Of a stretch of DNA of 10,609 bases, positions 1 through 7,877 are shown piece by piece. Source of the DNA: Pinguiococcus pyrenoidosus (lineage: Eukaryota > Sar > Pinguiophyceae > Pinguiochrysidales > Pinguiochrysidaceae); assembly GCA_019677205.1 (NCBI GenBank), contig JAAMXY010004403.1, forward strand, positions 1-10,609, written 5' to 3'. Positions within the stretch are counted from its first letter, which is position 1. The number at the start of each line of letters is the position of its first letter. A model generated the notes under the pieces. It saw only the letters and a program-made list of their open reading frames with translations. It did not search any database and was not told the DNA's origin. The translations under genes and the position numbers were made by a program.

Positions 1-2059
1 AGCTGCGGAGCTTCGGACCGTCTTTGAGTTGGTGGATGTGCGAAGCGCGTGCCGAGGAAGTGAGGGTGCGTTTCGGCGCCGGCGCGCCTCCCTTGCGCTG
101 GGCTTGGTGGGAGAAGCGAGAGGAGCGGGAGATTTCAGAGCGGCTCAGTGTTGGCGCCACCATTCTGACGGCCTCGTCTGTCGTTTCTTGAATGTTAGGG
201 GAGCCGAATCCCCTGAAGGTCGAGGGCAACTGCCCCCTCGCGTACGCGGACAACACGGCCACTCAGGAGGCGTTTGGCGACCTCGTCAAGGAGTGCGTGA
301 TTGAGGCGGACGGAGCGGTCTGGGCCTTCCAGACCAGCATCACCTGCGTGGACGACGGCGAGACCCGAGATGTCTTTGTGTACGACAAGTTCTACTGCGT
401 GCCGATGATGGTCGGCTGCCTCGACGACTTCGAGAGCCTGCTCGAAGAGACCGAGTGCGAGGGCAGTGGAGACGCGGAGCTGTTCTGCGGCGATCTGGAG
501 TCCGTCAGGTACCACCCCCAACGTGTGCCACGGAGGAGCAAGCTCGCTTCGCAAGCGGTCTAACCAGCTGTCTGTGGTGCTCCGCAACCAGCGAATGCTC
601 CGTGACGCAAAAGGCTCCAGAGCTGCCCGTCGAGCCGATTGACTCGAGCATCGGGGATACGAGCACCGACTCGGAGGAGGTATGGCGATCTTTCGCAAGA
701 TCCGTCGCTTCGGCTCCTGACGCGCCTCGGCTCCTGACGCGCCTCCCTAGGTGTGCTTGACGCTTCTGAATCAGATCCGCAACGATGGGGCGCTCCAGGC
801 TGCGGAGCTCGCGCTTGCGTCAGTGTCCACGCACGGCTGTCTCGACCGCAACGGAAACGGCGTGCTCGAAGTGAAATCACTCCCGGAGTGCCCTTTTCTG
901 TACGAAAACCCCCAGGCCGTCACTGATTACGAGTCGGCGTGCAACGCCGCGGGCGGCGAGGTCTGGATGTCGACGGTGGACTTCAGTTGCGATGGCGCTG
1001 AGCACTCGCTTGGACCACGGAGGGAGTGCGTTCCCGCAGCGCCGGGATGCCTCCCATTCGTCGAAGCCTTCAACGTACGTCACTCTGCGATGGTTGCCGT
1101 TCCGCCGCACCGGTGTCTGAGCCCCTTGTCTTTCTCCGCGCACCAACAGAATGAGCGCCTGTGCGAGTCGGATCCGAACGAGATCTCCTTGGCCTTCTGC
1201 AGTGGCACGGGCCTCGCACCAACCGATCCGAGGTTCGACACCTGCGCTTCCAGCACGCTGAGCGCCACGCTTTCTCCGGTTGCAGCGCCCGTGTCCGGGC
1301 CGCCCTCGGCGGCCCCCACCTTTACCTCCTTCGACACGAGGCCGGTTTCCGGTGGTTCGAGCACTGCTGCGGTTGGGGTGAGTGCGCCGGACGATCCAGG
1401 AGAAGAGACATCTGCCCCTCTCGTCGGGCCGTGGCTAACTCGCGCCTTCCCTCTTGCAGACGCCCGCCATCATCGGCATTGCTATCGGTGCCTTGTTGCT
1501 CTGCTGCATCCTCTTGGCCTTCTTTTTGTACAAAAACCGAGAGGAGGACGATGATGACAGCATCGAGGGCAGCGTGGGATCTGGCAAGCGCAGGAGGTAC
1601 GCCAGGCCTTCCCGATGGCGGCACAGCTCTTGCTGCGAGCTTGCTTCTGGTCTTTGCTTCTCCCTCACTCACTCCGCCCCTTCTCCGAAACAACGCCACA
1701 TCAGGAACGTCCGCGATCCGTCCATCATCCTCCGCGACCCGCACTTCATCGTGCCGCCAAGCTCGCGCTCCCCAAGGAAGCGCAGCTCGGCAGCGAGCAG
1801 CCGCCGCAGCAGTCGGGACAGCAGCCGGAGCAGCATCTCCACCTTCGGCGGCTTCGGCGGCGCCGCGCCGCGGCACACTGACATGCAGCCGGAGGAGCCG
1901 ATGGGGGCGGAGCCAGCCGCGCAGCGCGGCAGTCTCCCGTCGGTCGCATCCTCGAGAGGTAGCTACCGGGACGAGCACGTGGACTTCATGCGCATCGCGA
2001 GCGGGCAGCTCCACCTGTCGGGAGACCAGCAGGAGCACGATGACGCTGTAGACCTTTAG
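1..2059 (+). CDS. Type I membrane protein with two nine-cysteine modules (5' partial)
   Basis: I do not recognise the family. Proposed exons are 2-59, 199-508, 592-679, 751-1074, 1150-1377, 1460-1596 and 1705-2059 (TAG 2057-2059). All have GT-AG borders, phases close at each junction, and they give 499 residues open at the left edge. Two homologous blocks, about residues 1-125 and 157-297, each carry nine cysteines in the same order and shared motifs (AAEL, CP.x.Y, VW, CVP..GC, FC). A Ser/Thr/Pro-rich stalk follows (about 298-336). One hydrophobic span (about 339-360, with GALLLCC) ends in YKNREEDDDD. The tail of about 139 residues is basic and Ser/Arg-rich. Inference: a cell-surface protein with its N terminus outside; the signal peptide would lie upstream of the window. 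Exon 2-59 is supported by phase and by AAEL matching the second module. An in-frame alternative acceptor ends at 567. Confidence 0.75.
2..597 (+). other. Cysteine module 1 of the membrane protein
   Basis: This is the first repeat unit, spread over exons 2-59, 199-508 and the start of 592-679. Its cysteines lie in the contexts SAC, GNCP, KECV, ITCVDD, FYCVP, VGCLD, TECEG, LFCGD and SEC. The segment GAVWAFQTSITCVDDG matches GEVWMSTVDFSCDG of module 2. It may extend upstream past the window edge. Homology of the two modules is read directly from the translation; a disulfide-stabilised extracellular fold is inference. Confidence 0.75.
711..744 (+). repeat. 17-bp perfect tandem duplication in an intron
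   Basis: The unit CGGCTCCTGACGCGCCT occurs at 711-727 and again at 728-744, followed by CCCTAG, the acceptor of intron 680-750. Each copy holds CTGAC, a match to the CTRAY branch-point consensus, so the intron has two candidate branch points in tandem. Confidence 0.85.
763..1252 (+). other. Cysteine module 2 of the membrane protein
   Basis: This is the second repeat unit, in exons 751-1074 and 1150-1377. Its cysteines lie in the contexts HGCLD, PECP, SACN, FSCDG, RECVP, PGCLP, RLCES, AFCSG and DTC, in the same order as module 1. The stretch DRNGNGVLE after the first cysteine looks like the start of a calcium-binding EF-hand or dockerin-type loop and has no counterpart in module 1. Intron positions are not shared between the modules: module 2 is split before NERLC, while module 1 is split at SACRG and at ESV/SEC. 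Confidence 0.75.
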
Positions 2060-2317
2060 GAAATTTACCAAGGCAGATGCTGAAGCAAGTATGTTGCGAG
2101 AGTTGTCCCCAGGCGACGCACTGCGATGTGCGAAGTCATGTCCTGAGCTCAAGTCCGTTTGTATCCAAGCAGCAGGAAGCGCGAGGGCTTCCCCGTGTAC
2201 AGACGCAGATCCAGAGCTAGTTCGAAATGTGCTGTTTCGCGGTTCAGGTCCAATTCGTTGGGCGAACACAGGAGCAGAATGAAGTCGTGATTCTACGCTT
2301 ATCTCGATGTACTAACC
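2060..2317. other. Convergent 3' intergenic region
   Basis: These 258 bp separate the stops of the membrane-protein gene (plus) and the kinase gene (minus) and should hold both 3' UTRs. I see no AATAAA and no green-algal TGTAA polyadenylation signal, and no convincing coding exon. Confidence 0.6.
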
Positions 2318-4796
2318 CTACCGGGGCGGCCGGCTCCACAGGCCATTCGCAGCTCGCTGCGGTCCGTGGCCGTTCCCGCCCGGCTTGTAGCGGCCATCCG
2401 CTGGATGCTGCCGGCGATACGACCCAGGCCGCTTCGGGGCGTCCCGATAGCGCTCCTGCGGCTCCCTGCCGTATGGCCCAGCGTCGTACAGGTCCTGCGC
2501 CTCTCGCGGAAAGTGATCCGGTCCATCGTGAGAATACTGCCCCGGGCGGCCGTTGTACCCGTCGAGGCGCTCGCCTGGCTCCTGCGCATAGGCTCCGTTG
2601 CGACCCGCATTCCCGCCGTGCAGATTGCTCCAGGGATGGTCGTCGTAGCTGCCCGCGCCGTCGTCGTAGTGGTCCGGGCCGCCGCCCTCGTAGTAGTCTT
2701 GATCCTGGCCATCGCCGTGGTACCCCCTGCCTTCGTGGAAGGACTGCCGGGAGAAGCCTCCCGAGCTTCTTCCGTCTGGCGGGTAGCTTCCGCGGGGCTC
2801 GTCGAAGCGGGCGGAATCGTTGAAGTGGTCGGGCCAGCTTTGAGGGTAGTCGTGCGCATTGCTCCCTTGGGACTCGAAGGCGTCTCGCCTGAAAGGTACC
2901 GGCTGACTGCCAAATCGATTTTGGGCATCCCGCGCGTAGCTCCCAGCAGCATCACGCGGGAAGGGCGGAAGCGGATCTTGGCGGCGGCCAGCTCTCCTCG
3001 CGATCGCGCCCTGGCGCTGCGGAGGCAGCTTGGGATCCACGTCGGCTCCCCCATTCGCCACCGGTCGGGCAGAAGCCTGCGACGCCGTTCCCGGAAACTC
3101 TTCGAGAGAAAGATCGTCATAGTCTGACACCCCAGGCTGCGAAATCGCGGCGTCCCTGCTGTTCGCCCGGGACCTCTCCCCGGAGATCGTCGGCGGTGGT
3201 CTGCGTCGATGCGGGATCCCGGACTGCGAGCTGTTGTGGAGAACTCCGGACGGATAGTCGTCAACGAGCTGCAAGTCCTCGCCCGCAGTGCTGCGCAGCG
3301 CATCCCGACCGGCAGGCCGCTGCCGCTCCCCGTGGCGATTCCTCTTCCGGGCTGCTCCGCCACCTTCGGAAGTCGGTCTCGGCCGTTCGGGGCTGCGCTT
3401 CCGCGGTGCATAGCCGCGGGGACGATTGAAGTGCCCGGCCGTCGGTGCCGGCACGCCCTGGCCTTTCTTTTTCGCAACCTTGACGCTGTACTCGTGGGCA
3501 GACTGCATGTTGATCTGGGGCAGCAACTGCGGCCGGAGATGCACTTCCCGCTCCAGGTGGTCCTCGAGCGTCGTCGCGTAGTTGAAGACCTCGCCCTCGT
3601 TCCCTCCCCATTCCAGCAGCTCCGAGCAGCTGTATCGCTTCTTCGGGTTCATGACGAGCAGCTTCTCCGCTGCGTCAAAGAGCTGGAGGAACCCAATTCT
3701 GCCACACATGGGTCTGAACTTCTCTGCGAGGCCCACCGACGAGGACAGAATTACCCCCGCGGTCGCCTCTTCGTACTTGGGCAGCTTGGACGCTTCTGGC
3801 CAGGACTCCTTGGTGGGCTCGCCGAAGTACGAGAAAAGCAGCGCAAGCTGCGCCGCCTCGCTGTTCTCCAAGAAGATGGGCTTCCGGTTCACGAGCTCCA
3901 GCAGGACGCACCCGGCGGACCACGCGTCGATGCTCGTATCGTAGCGATGCGCGCCCAGCAGCAGCTCCGGAGCGCGGTACCACAGCGTCACGACCGGGCT
4001 GGTGTACCTCTGATTCGCCGCGTGGTCTTCGCTCCGAAAGAGGGAGCGCGCAAGACCCCAATCCGCGATCTTCAGAACGTTGGCCGACGAGATCAGCAAG
4101 TTGCTCGCCTTGATGTCTCGATGCAGCACGCCGTGCTTGGCCAGATGCGCCAGGCCGCGGATCAGCTGGTAGCTGTAGCACTGGACATGAGCGGCCGTGA
4201 TCGGGAAGCGACTTTGCAGCAGCCCGCTCAAGTCGTGCTCCATGAACTCGAAGACCATGTACACCCGCTTGGCGCACTGAAGGCTGCTGCACGCCCACGA
4301 CGCTCGTCCCCAATCATCCGCCTCATCTCGGGTCCTCTTCTTGCTCTTGTCTCCGCCTTTGCTGCTGGCCGGCTCGGCAAGAACGTCCAGCAGCTCCACC
4401 ACGTTCGGGTGACCTATCGACCATGACGCAGGACAGAACGGAGAGGCAGCATTTGGGGTCAGCCACAGAAGCGCCGTCCGGCAGAGCTTCCACCTCTCCA
4501 ACGCCCCAGAGCGCCAACAACCACTTCTGAGCATATGATTCCACAGCTATCGCACCTTTCATCTTCAGTAGGTAGCGGATCTCGCGAAAGGCCGTCAACG
4601 GAAATCCCTCTCTTTCTCGGTCCAACCGGATGCGCTTCAGCGCCACCAGTCTCCTGGACGCCTTCTGCTCCGCCTTGAACACGCGACCGTACGCGCCTTC
4701 GCCGATCATCTCCTTGATGCTGTAGTCGCTCAGACGCGACCGCGCGCGAGGCTGCGCCGGCGCGCTCCGCAGCTCGTCCAGACCCACCGAGGGCAT
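2318..4796 (-). CDS. Transcription-type cyclin-dependent kinase (CDK9/CDK12/CTK1/CDKC-like)
   Basis: Two exons, 4796-4556 and 4413-2318, join in phase 1 across a 142-bp GT-AG intron to give 778 residues. The kinase domain covers about residues 25-350: glycine loop GEGAYG (32-37), ATP lysine K54 in VALK, cyclin-binding helix PLTAFRE (the PSTAIRE/PITAIRE position), hinge YMVFEFMEHDL, catalytic HRDIKASN (178-185), DWG (198-200), T-loop threonine about T218 in QRYTSP, then VTLWYRAPELLLG. EHDLSGLL and HRDIKASN are typical of CDK9, CDK12/CTK1 and plant CDKC, which phosphorylate the RNA polymerase II C-terminal domain; that substrate is inference. Oddities are W in place of F at DFG and a charged insert of about 35 residues (96-130) after LLDV. 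The tail (350-778) is disordered and rich in Arg, Pro, Gly, Asp, Tyr and His, with recurring PDH motifs. The first in-frame ATG at 4796 is used as start. It is divergent from APC6. Confidence 0.9.
4414..4555 (-). other. Kinase intron
   Basis: The donor is GTGCGA at 4555 and the acceptor ends ATAG at 4414. A CTGAC branch-point candidate lies at 4462-4458. Removal joins LLKMK to GHPNVVELLD, restoring the conserved segment between the cyclin-binding helix and the LLDV strand. The downstream exon is open through part of the intron, so the unspliced frame gives a false N terminus. Confidence 0.9.
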
Positions 4797-5100
4797 GCTG
4801 CACTCTGCTCCGGGCTTTTCTTCAGGTTTCGAACTGCGAGAAGGAGGCCGGGCTCCTCTAGACCATGGACAAATAGGGAAGAGAAGCTATGGAAGGCAGC
4901 GGAGGGCGCGGGAGGCGGAGAAAAGCGCGGCAAACGTGGAGGCGGCGGACAGAAGGGCTCGCGGCTTAGGGAGAGGTGTAATATGGCTGGATAAAGAGCC
5001 TTGAGATTCAGGAGCTGCTGATTGGCCTTTGGCTGAACCTTTTCGAATTCATGTTTCCATCTGTATTAGGGAAGCAATTCAACTTTTGTCAAGAAATCAA

Positions 5101-5169
5101 ACAAGTTATTATAGATAACATATCCCTAAAATAAAAACTTAATATTAAAAATTAAAGAATATATTGAAA
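5101..5169. promoter_or_regulatory. AT-rich island between divergent genes
   Basis: By hand count about 10 of 69 bases are G or C, in a window that is otherwise GC-rich. It contains TTAATATTAA, AATAAAA and ATATATT. It could be a nucleosome-poor core promoter with TATA-like elements for APC6, or a DNA-unwinding element; sequence alone does not separate these. Confidence 0.6.
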
Positions 5170-5186
5170 TCGGATCTCGATTTGGT

Positions 5187-5196
5187 TTTCCCGCGC
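5187..5196 (+). promoter_or_regulatory. E2F/DP-type site upstream of APC6
   Basis: TTTCCCGCGC fits the E2F/DP consensus TTTSSCGC and ends 40 bp before the APC6 ATG. E2F/DP control of cell-cycle genes is known in plants, animals and several algae. Function here is inferred from position. Confidence 0.5.
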
Positions 5197-5236
5197 TTTT
5201 GAGATCTGCGTTTCTTTGCTTTCGTCCTGGCGCATC

Positions 5237-7877
5237 ATGTCGTCTGCGGATTCGCAGAAGATGCTATCTGAGCTTCGGCGATTGACAGCTTCCACGCTGG
5301 CACAGAACATGCTGGGCAGCGCCGCGTTCTTCTGCAACAAGGCGCACAGCATGTCAGCTGACCCGCGAGACGCCGTCGCGTTGGCGCAGATACAGCTTTT
5401 CCAAGGCCACTTTCTCCGTGCGGTGGGCGTTCTGGAGCGCCAGGGCCTTCTGGAAGCGTCAGAGGCCCCGTGCAGTCCTCTTCAGCTACAGGCGATGCAT
5501 CTAGCCGCCACCGCGCTGTTTCAGGCCGAGCGCAGCGACGCCGTCGTCGAGATGCTGGAGCGCATCCTGCCCAATGAGAAGGATATCGAGGCCATCCGGG
5601 ACCTTGCCAAGGCTGGACGCGACACCAGCGACGCAGCCTTGGTGAAAGAAGAGGATTCCGCACTCTCGGTAATTCCAGAAGCACGCCCAGACCTGCCGTG
5701 GCAAGCGCCCACTGACTCTCCGTCCCGACACCTGTCTCTATGTCTACGATGCTCACGGGAAATCTTCCGGGACCATCAGTCGCCGTTTGGGGTGATGGAG
5801 CCTCCGCGGCTGAGGAGTTCCAAGCCCCCCAGTGCCAGGAAGCGGTCACTCGGCGGCGCGCCTGGCAAGTCTGGCATTGATGTGGTTGCCAGTCTGTGCA
5901 CGACCATGGGGCTGGCCTTCGAGGTGCTGGAGAATCGCACGCGTGCGACGGGGTATCTAGGTATGATAGCATCATCCAACGCAGCCGAGGCTCCTAGCGG
6001 TAGGTTGCTAAGCTTGTGCCTGTTTCCAGTTGCCGCACTGGAGGTGGATCCGCGATGCGTCGAAGCCATGGAGACGCTGCTCAACAGCGGCCTGCTGCCG
6101 GTCGTTCGCCTCAAAGCTCTCATCACCGATCTGCAGTCTCGCCTAGCTCCAGAGCTCGCATGGCTCGGCGACTACTACGCCTTGAGATCGGCTGTCCTGG
6201 ACCCGGCCACCGTGAAGGAGCTGAGCTCGGCGAACACCATGGCCGAGGAGGGAGGCTTCGGGAGCAACGTCGACGTCATCGCTGCCAAGGCAGAAGCGGC
6301 GTATTACGCGGATGACATTGCGGAGGCTCGCACACTCGCCGAGCGCGTGCACACCCAGGATCCCCATCACGAGAGATGCGCCTTGGTGCTTTTCGCAAGT
6401 CTTCTCGAGCAGGAGAACAAGAATGACCTCTACTACCTTGCGCACAAGATGATCGGTAAGCTGCTGCCACCCGCGCCCAATCCAACCCCCCTCGCGACAT
6501 GATCTGACGCTGGCTTGCTGGCTTGCCGCTGCAAAGAGGAGAGTCCTTCGTCGGCCGTGAGCTGGGTCGGCGTCGGTTGCTACTACCTCGCTACGAAGCG
6601 TCCGGACTTGGCTCAGAGATACTTTCACAAAGCCACCAAGTTACAGCCCAGGCTGGCCCAGGTAGGAATGAGGGAGAGATCCCGTTGCCTCGCCGCAACC
6701 ATCCCTGGCGACGATATAGTCACTTCTCCCGCTTCATTTCCCATCAGGCGTGGATCGGCTTCGGGAACGCATTCTCTGCACAGGATGAGAGTGATCAGGC
6801 CATGGCAGCATATCGATCGGCAGCTCGCTTGCTTCCCGGCTCGCACGTGCCTTCCCTCTACATCGGTACGTCTCCCATCACTCGCGATCTTGTCGATGCG
6901 GCACGCTAGACCAGCCGCTCCACTCCTTGATTTTGGCGTGATGTGATTTCTTGTGTACTGAGTTGATCGCTGCTGATTTCGTTTCATTTCGTTTCGTTTC
7001 ATTTCGTCTCGTTTCATTTCGTCTCATTTCCTTTCATTTGGCAGGGATGGAGTACATTCGCTCGAGCAACCTGAGCCTCGCGGCGTCCTTTCTGACGGGC
7101 GCGATGGGCCTGAATCCTCTTGATCCGCTGATCTACAACGAGATTGGCGTGGTGTCGTATCGGAAGGGACAGTACTCGGAAGCAGAAGGGTATTTCCGCA
7201 AGGCGCTCAGCCTGGCGCGGCCTGAAGCGCTCATGAAGAGGTGGGCTCCGACGCTCGTGAACTTGGGTCACGCGTTGCGGAAGCAGCGGAAGTTCAGCGA
7301 CGCCCTTGCGAACTACCAAGCGGCCTTGGCCATGGAGCCGCACGCCGCAGACATTCTCGCGGCGTCGGCGTTCACGCATCATCTCGCTGGCGACGTGGCG
7401 AAGGCGATCAGCATGTACCACAAGAGCCTCGCGATCTGTCCAGAAGACGCCTTTGCCTCCGAAATGCTGGAGAAAGCCTTGCACGCGACCATCTCTTTGC
7501 CGCTTAGGGAAGCGCTGGCAAGCACGAACGTCGGCAACAGCGAAGAGCAGTCCGGCGCCGAGTCGATGATGCAGTCCGACGCCGAGTCGATGATGCAGTC
7601 GGACATGGACTTCACGCCCTTTGCAGCGAACCCGCGCTCGGTGGGAAAGCGCAAAGCTCCAAGATTCAGCGTCGGCAGGTACGATGGCAACCGAAAGTTC
7701 GCCCTTTCCACAGAGCTTCTGCTCACAGCCATCGCCTTTTCTTGTGACAGCCACATCAACATGTCCGTAGCGGGGGAGACTCCGAGCGGATTCGACCTCA
7801 TCGCCACCACGCCGAGCCCGTATCCGCAGTCGGGGATGGACGATAGCATGGCCTTCTCCGAGGACGAAGCAACCTAA
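5237..7877 (+). CDS. APC6: Anaphase-promoting complex subunit 6 (CDC16), TPR protein
   Basis: Exons are 5237-5668, 5780-5960, 6030-6455, 6537-6661, 6748-6865, 7045-7678 and 7751-7877, joined in phase to give 680 residues (human CDC16 is about 620). APC6/CDC16 is a TPR scaffold subunit of the anaphase-promoting complex, the E3 ubiquitin ligase that drives mitotic exit. Diagnostic segments are AAFFCNKA and LRRLTASTLAQ at the N terminus, LENRTRATGYL, LYYLAHKMIEESP, AVSWVGVGCYYL, AWIGFGNAFSAQDESDQAMA, LPGSHVPSLYIGMEYI, YNEIGVVSYRKGQYSEAE and LVNLGHALRKQRKFSDAL. The TPR superhelix runs from about 310 to 600. An exon-2 loop (about 145-180) is basic and Ser/Pro-rich. The acidic tail holds a doubled AESMMQSD motif and TP/SP sites, possible CDK targets. 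The ATG at 5237 begins the conserved region. Least sure are introns 5669-5779 and 7679-7750, which are stop-free and a multiple of three. Confidence 0.95.
5669..5779 (+). other. APC6 intron 1 (stop-free, 111 bp)
   Basis: The donor is GTAATT, the acceptor ends CATCAG, with CTGAC at 5712-5716; phase 0 on both sides. The frame stays open through it, so it is called because its translation (ending near CLRCSREIF) is unlike APC6. An alternative donor GTGAAA at 5642 is also phase 0. Confidence 0.6.
6866..7044 (+). other. APC6 intron 5 with pentanucleotide tract
   Basis: The donor is GTACGT and the acceptor ends GGCAG. Splicing joins LYI to GMEYI in phase 1, exactly the conserved APC6 sequence. At 179 bp it is the longest intron seen here, and its 3' third is a repeat array (6976-7040). 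Confidence 0.9.
6976..7040 (+). repeat. Thirteen-unit pentanucleotide array (mostly RTTTC) in APC6 intron
   Basis: Thirteen consecutive 5-bp units fit here, mainly ATTTC or GTTTC with a few GTCTC, one CTTTC and a final ATTTG. The array runs straight into GCAG at the splice acceptor, so it serves as the polypyrimidine tract. Length variation would be expected between strains. Confidence 0.85.
7557..7604 (+). repeat. 24-bp tandem duplication in the APC6 acidic tail
   Basis: Units 7557-7580 and 7581-7604 each encode AESMMQSD and differ at one base (TCC versus TCG, both serine). The duplication lies in a Ser/Met/Asp-rich tail just before DMDFTPF. Confidence 0.9.

Larger units (their letters stand above)
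4797..5236. promoter_or_regulatory. Shared divergent promoter region of kinase and APC6
   Basis: These 440 bp lie between the two start codons and hold no convincing gene. In order: a purine-rich plus strand (about 4875-4975, so a pyrimidine-rich kinase leader), a degenerate E2F-like match on the minus strand (4934-4927), an ATTGG (inverted CCAAT) at 5021-5025, a very AT-rich island (about 5101-5169) and an E2F-type site at 5187-5196. Inference: one intergenic region drives both genes. Confidence 0.65.

Noticed and set aside
509-567. Shorter intron ending at 567
   Set aside because: Phase-compatible, but the CTAAC branch candidate would be only 3 nt from AG; the acceptor at 591 gives a normal distance and a pyrimidine-rich spacer. 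Kept as an alternative only.
1161-2269. Long open frames of about 300 codons on both strands over the membrane-protein gene
   Set aside because: They are Arg/Ser/Ala-rich shadows that cross the phase-consistent introns of the plus-strand gene and lack any domain.
2312-2320. CTAACCCTA, similar to telomere repeat
   Set aside because: Only one and a half units, and it is explained by the kinase stop codon followed by a second in-frame TAG on the minus strand.
2366-3127. 253-codon hydrophobic plus-strand frame
   Set aside because: It is the antisense of the Asp/His/Arg/Tyr-rich kinase tail, which turns into Val/Ile/Leu on the opposite strand; not a real membrane protein.
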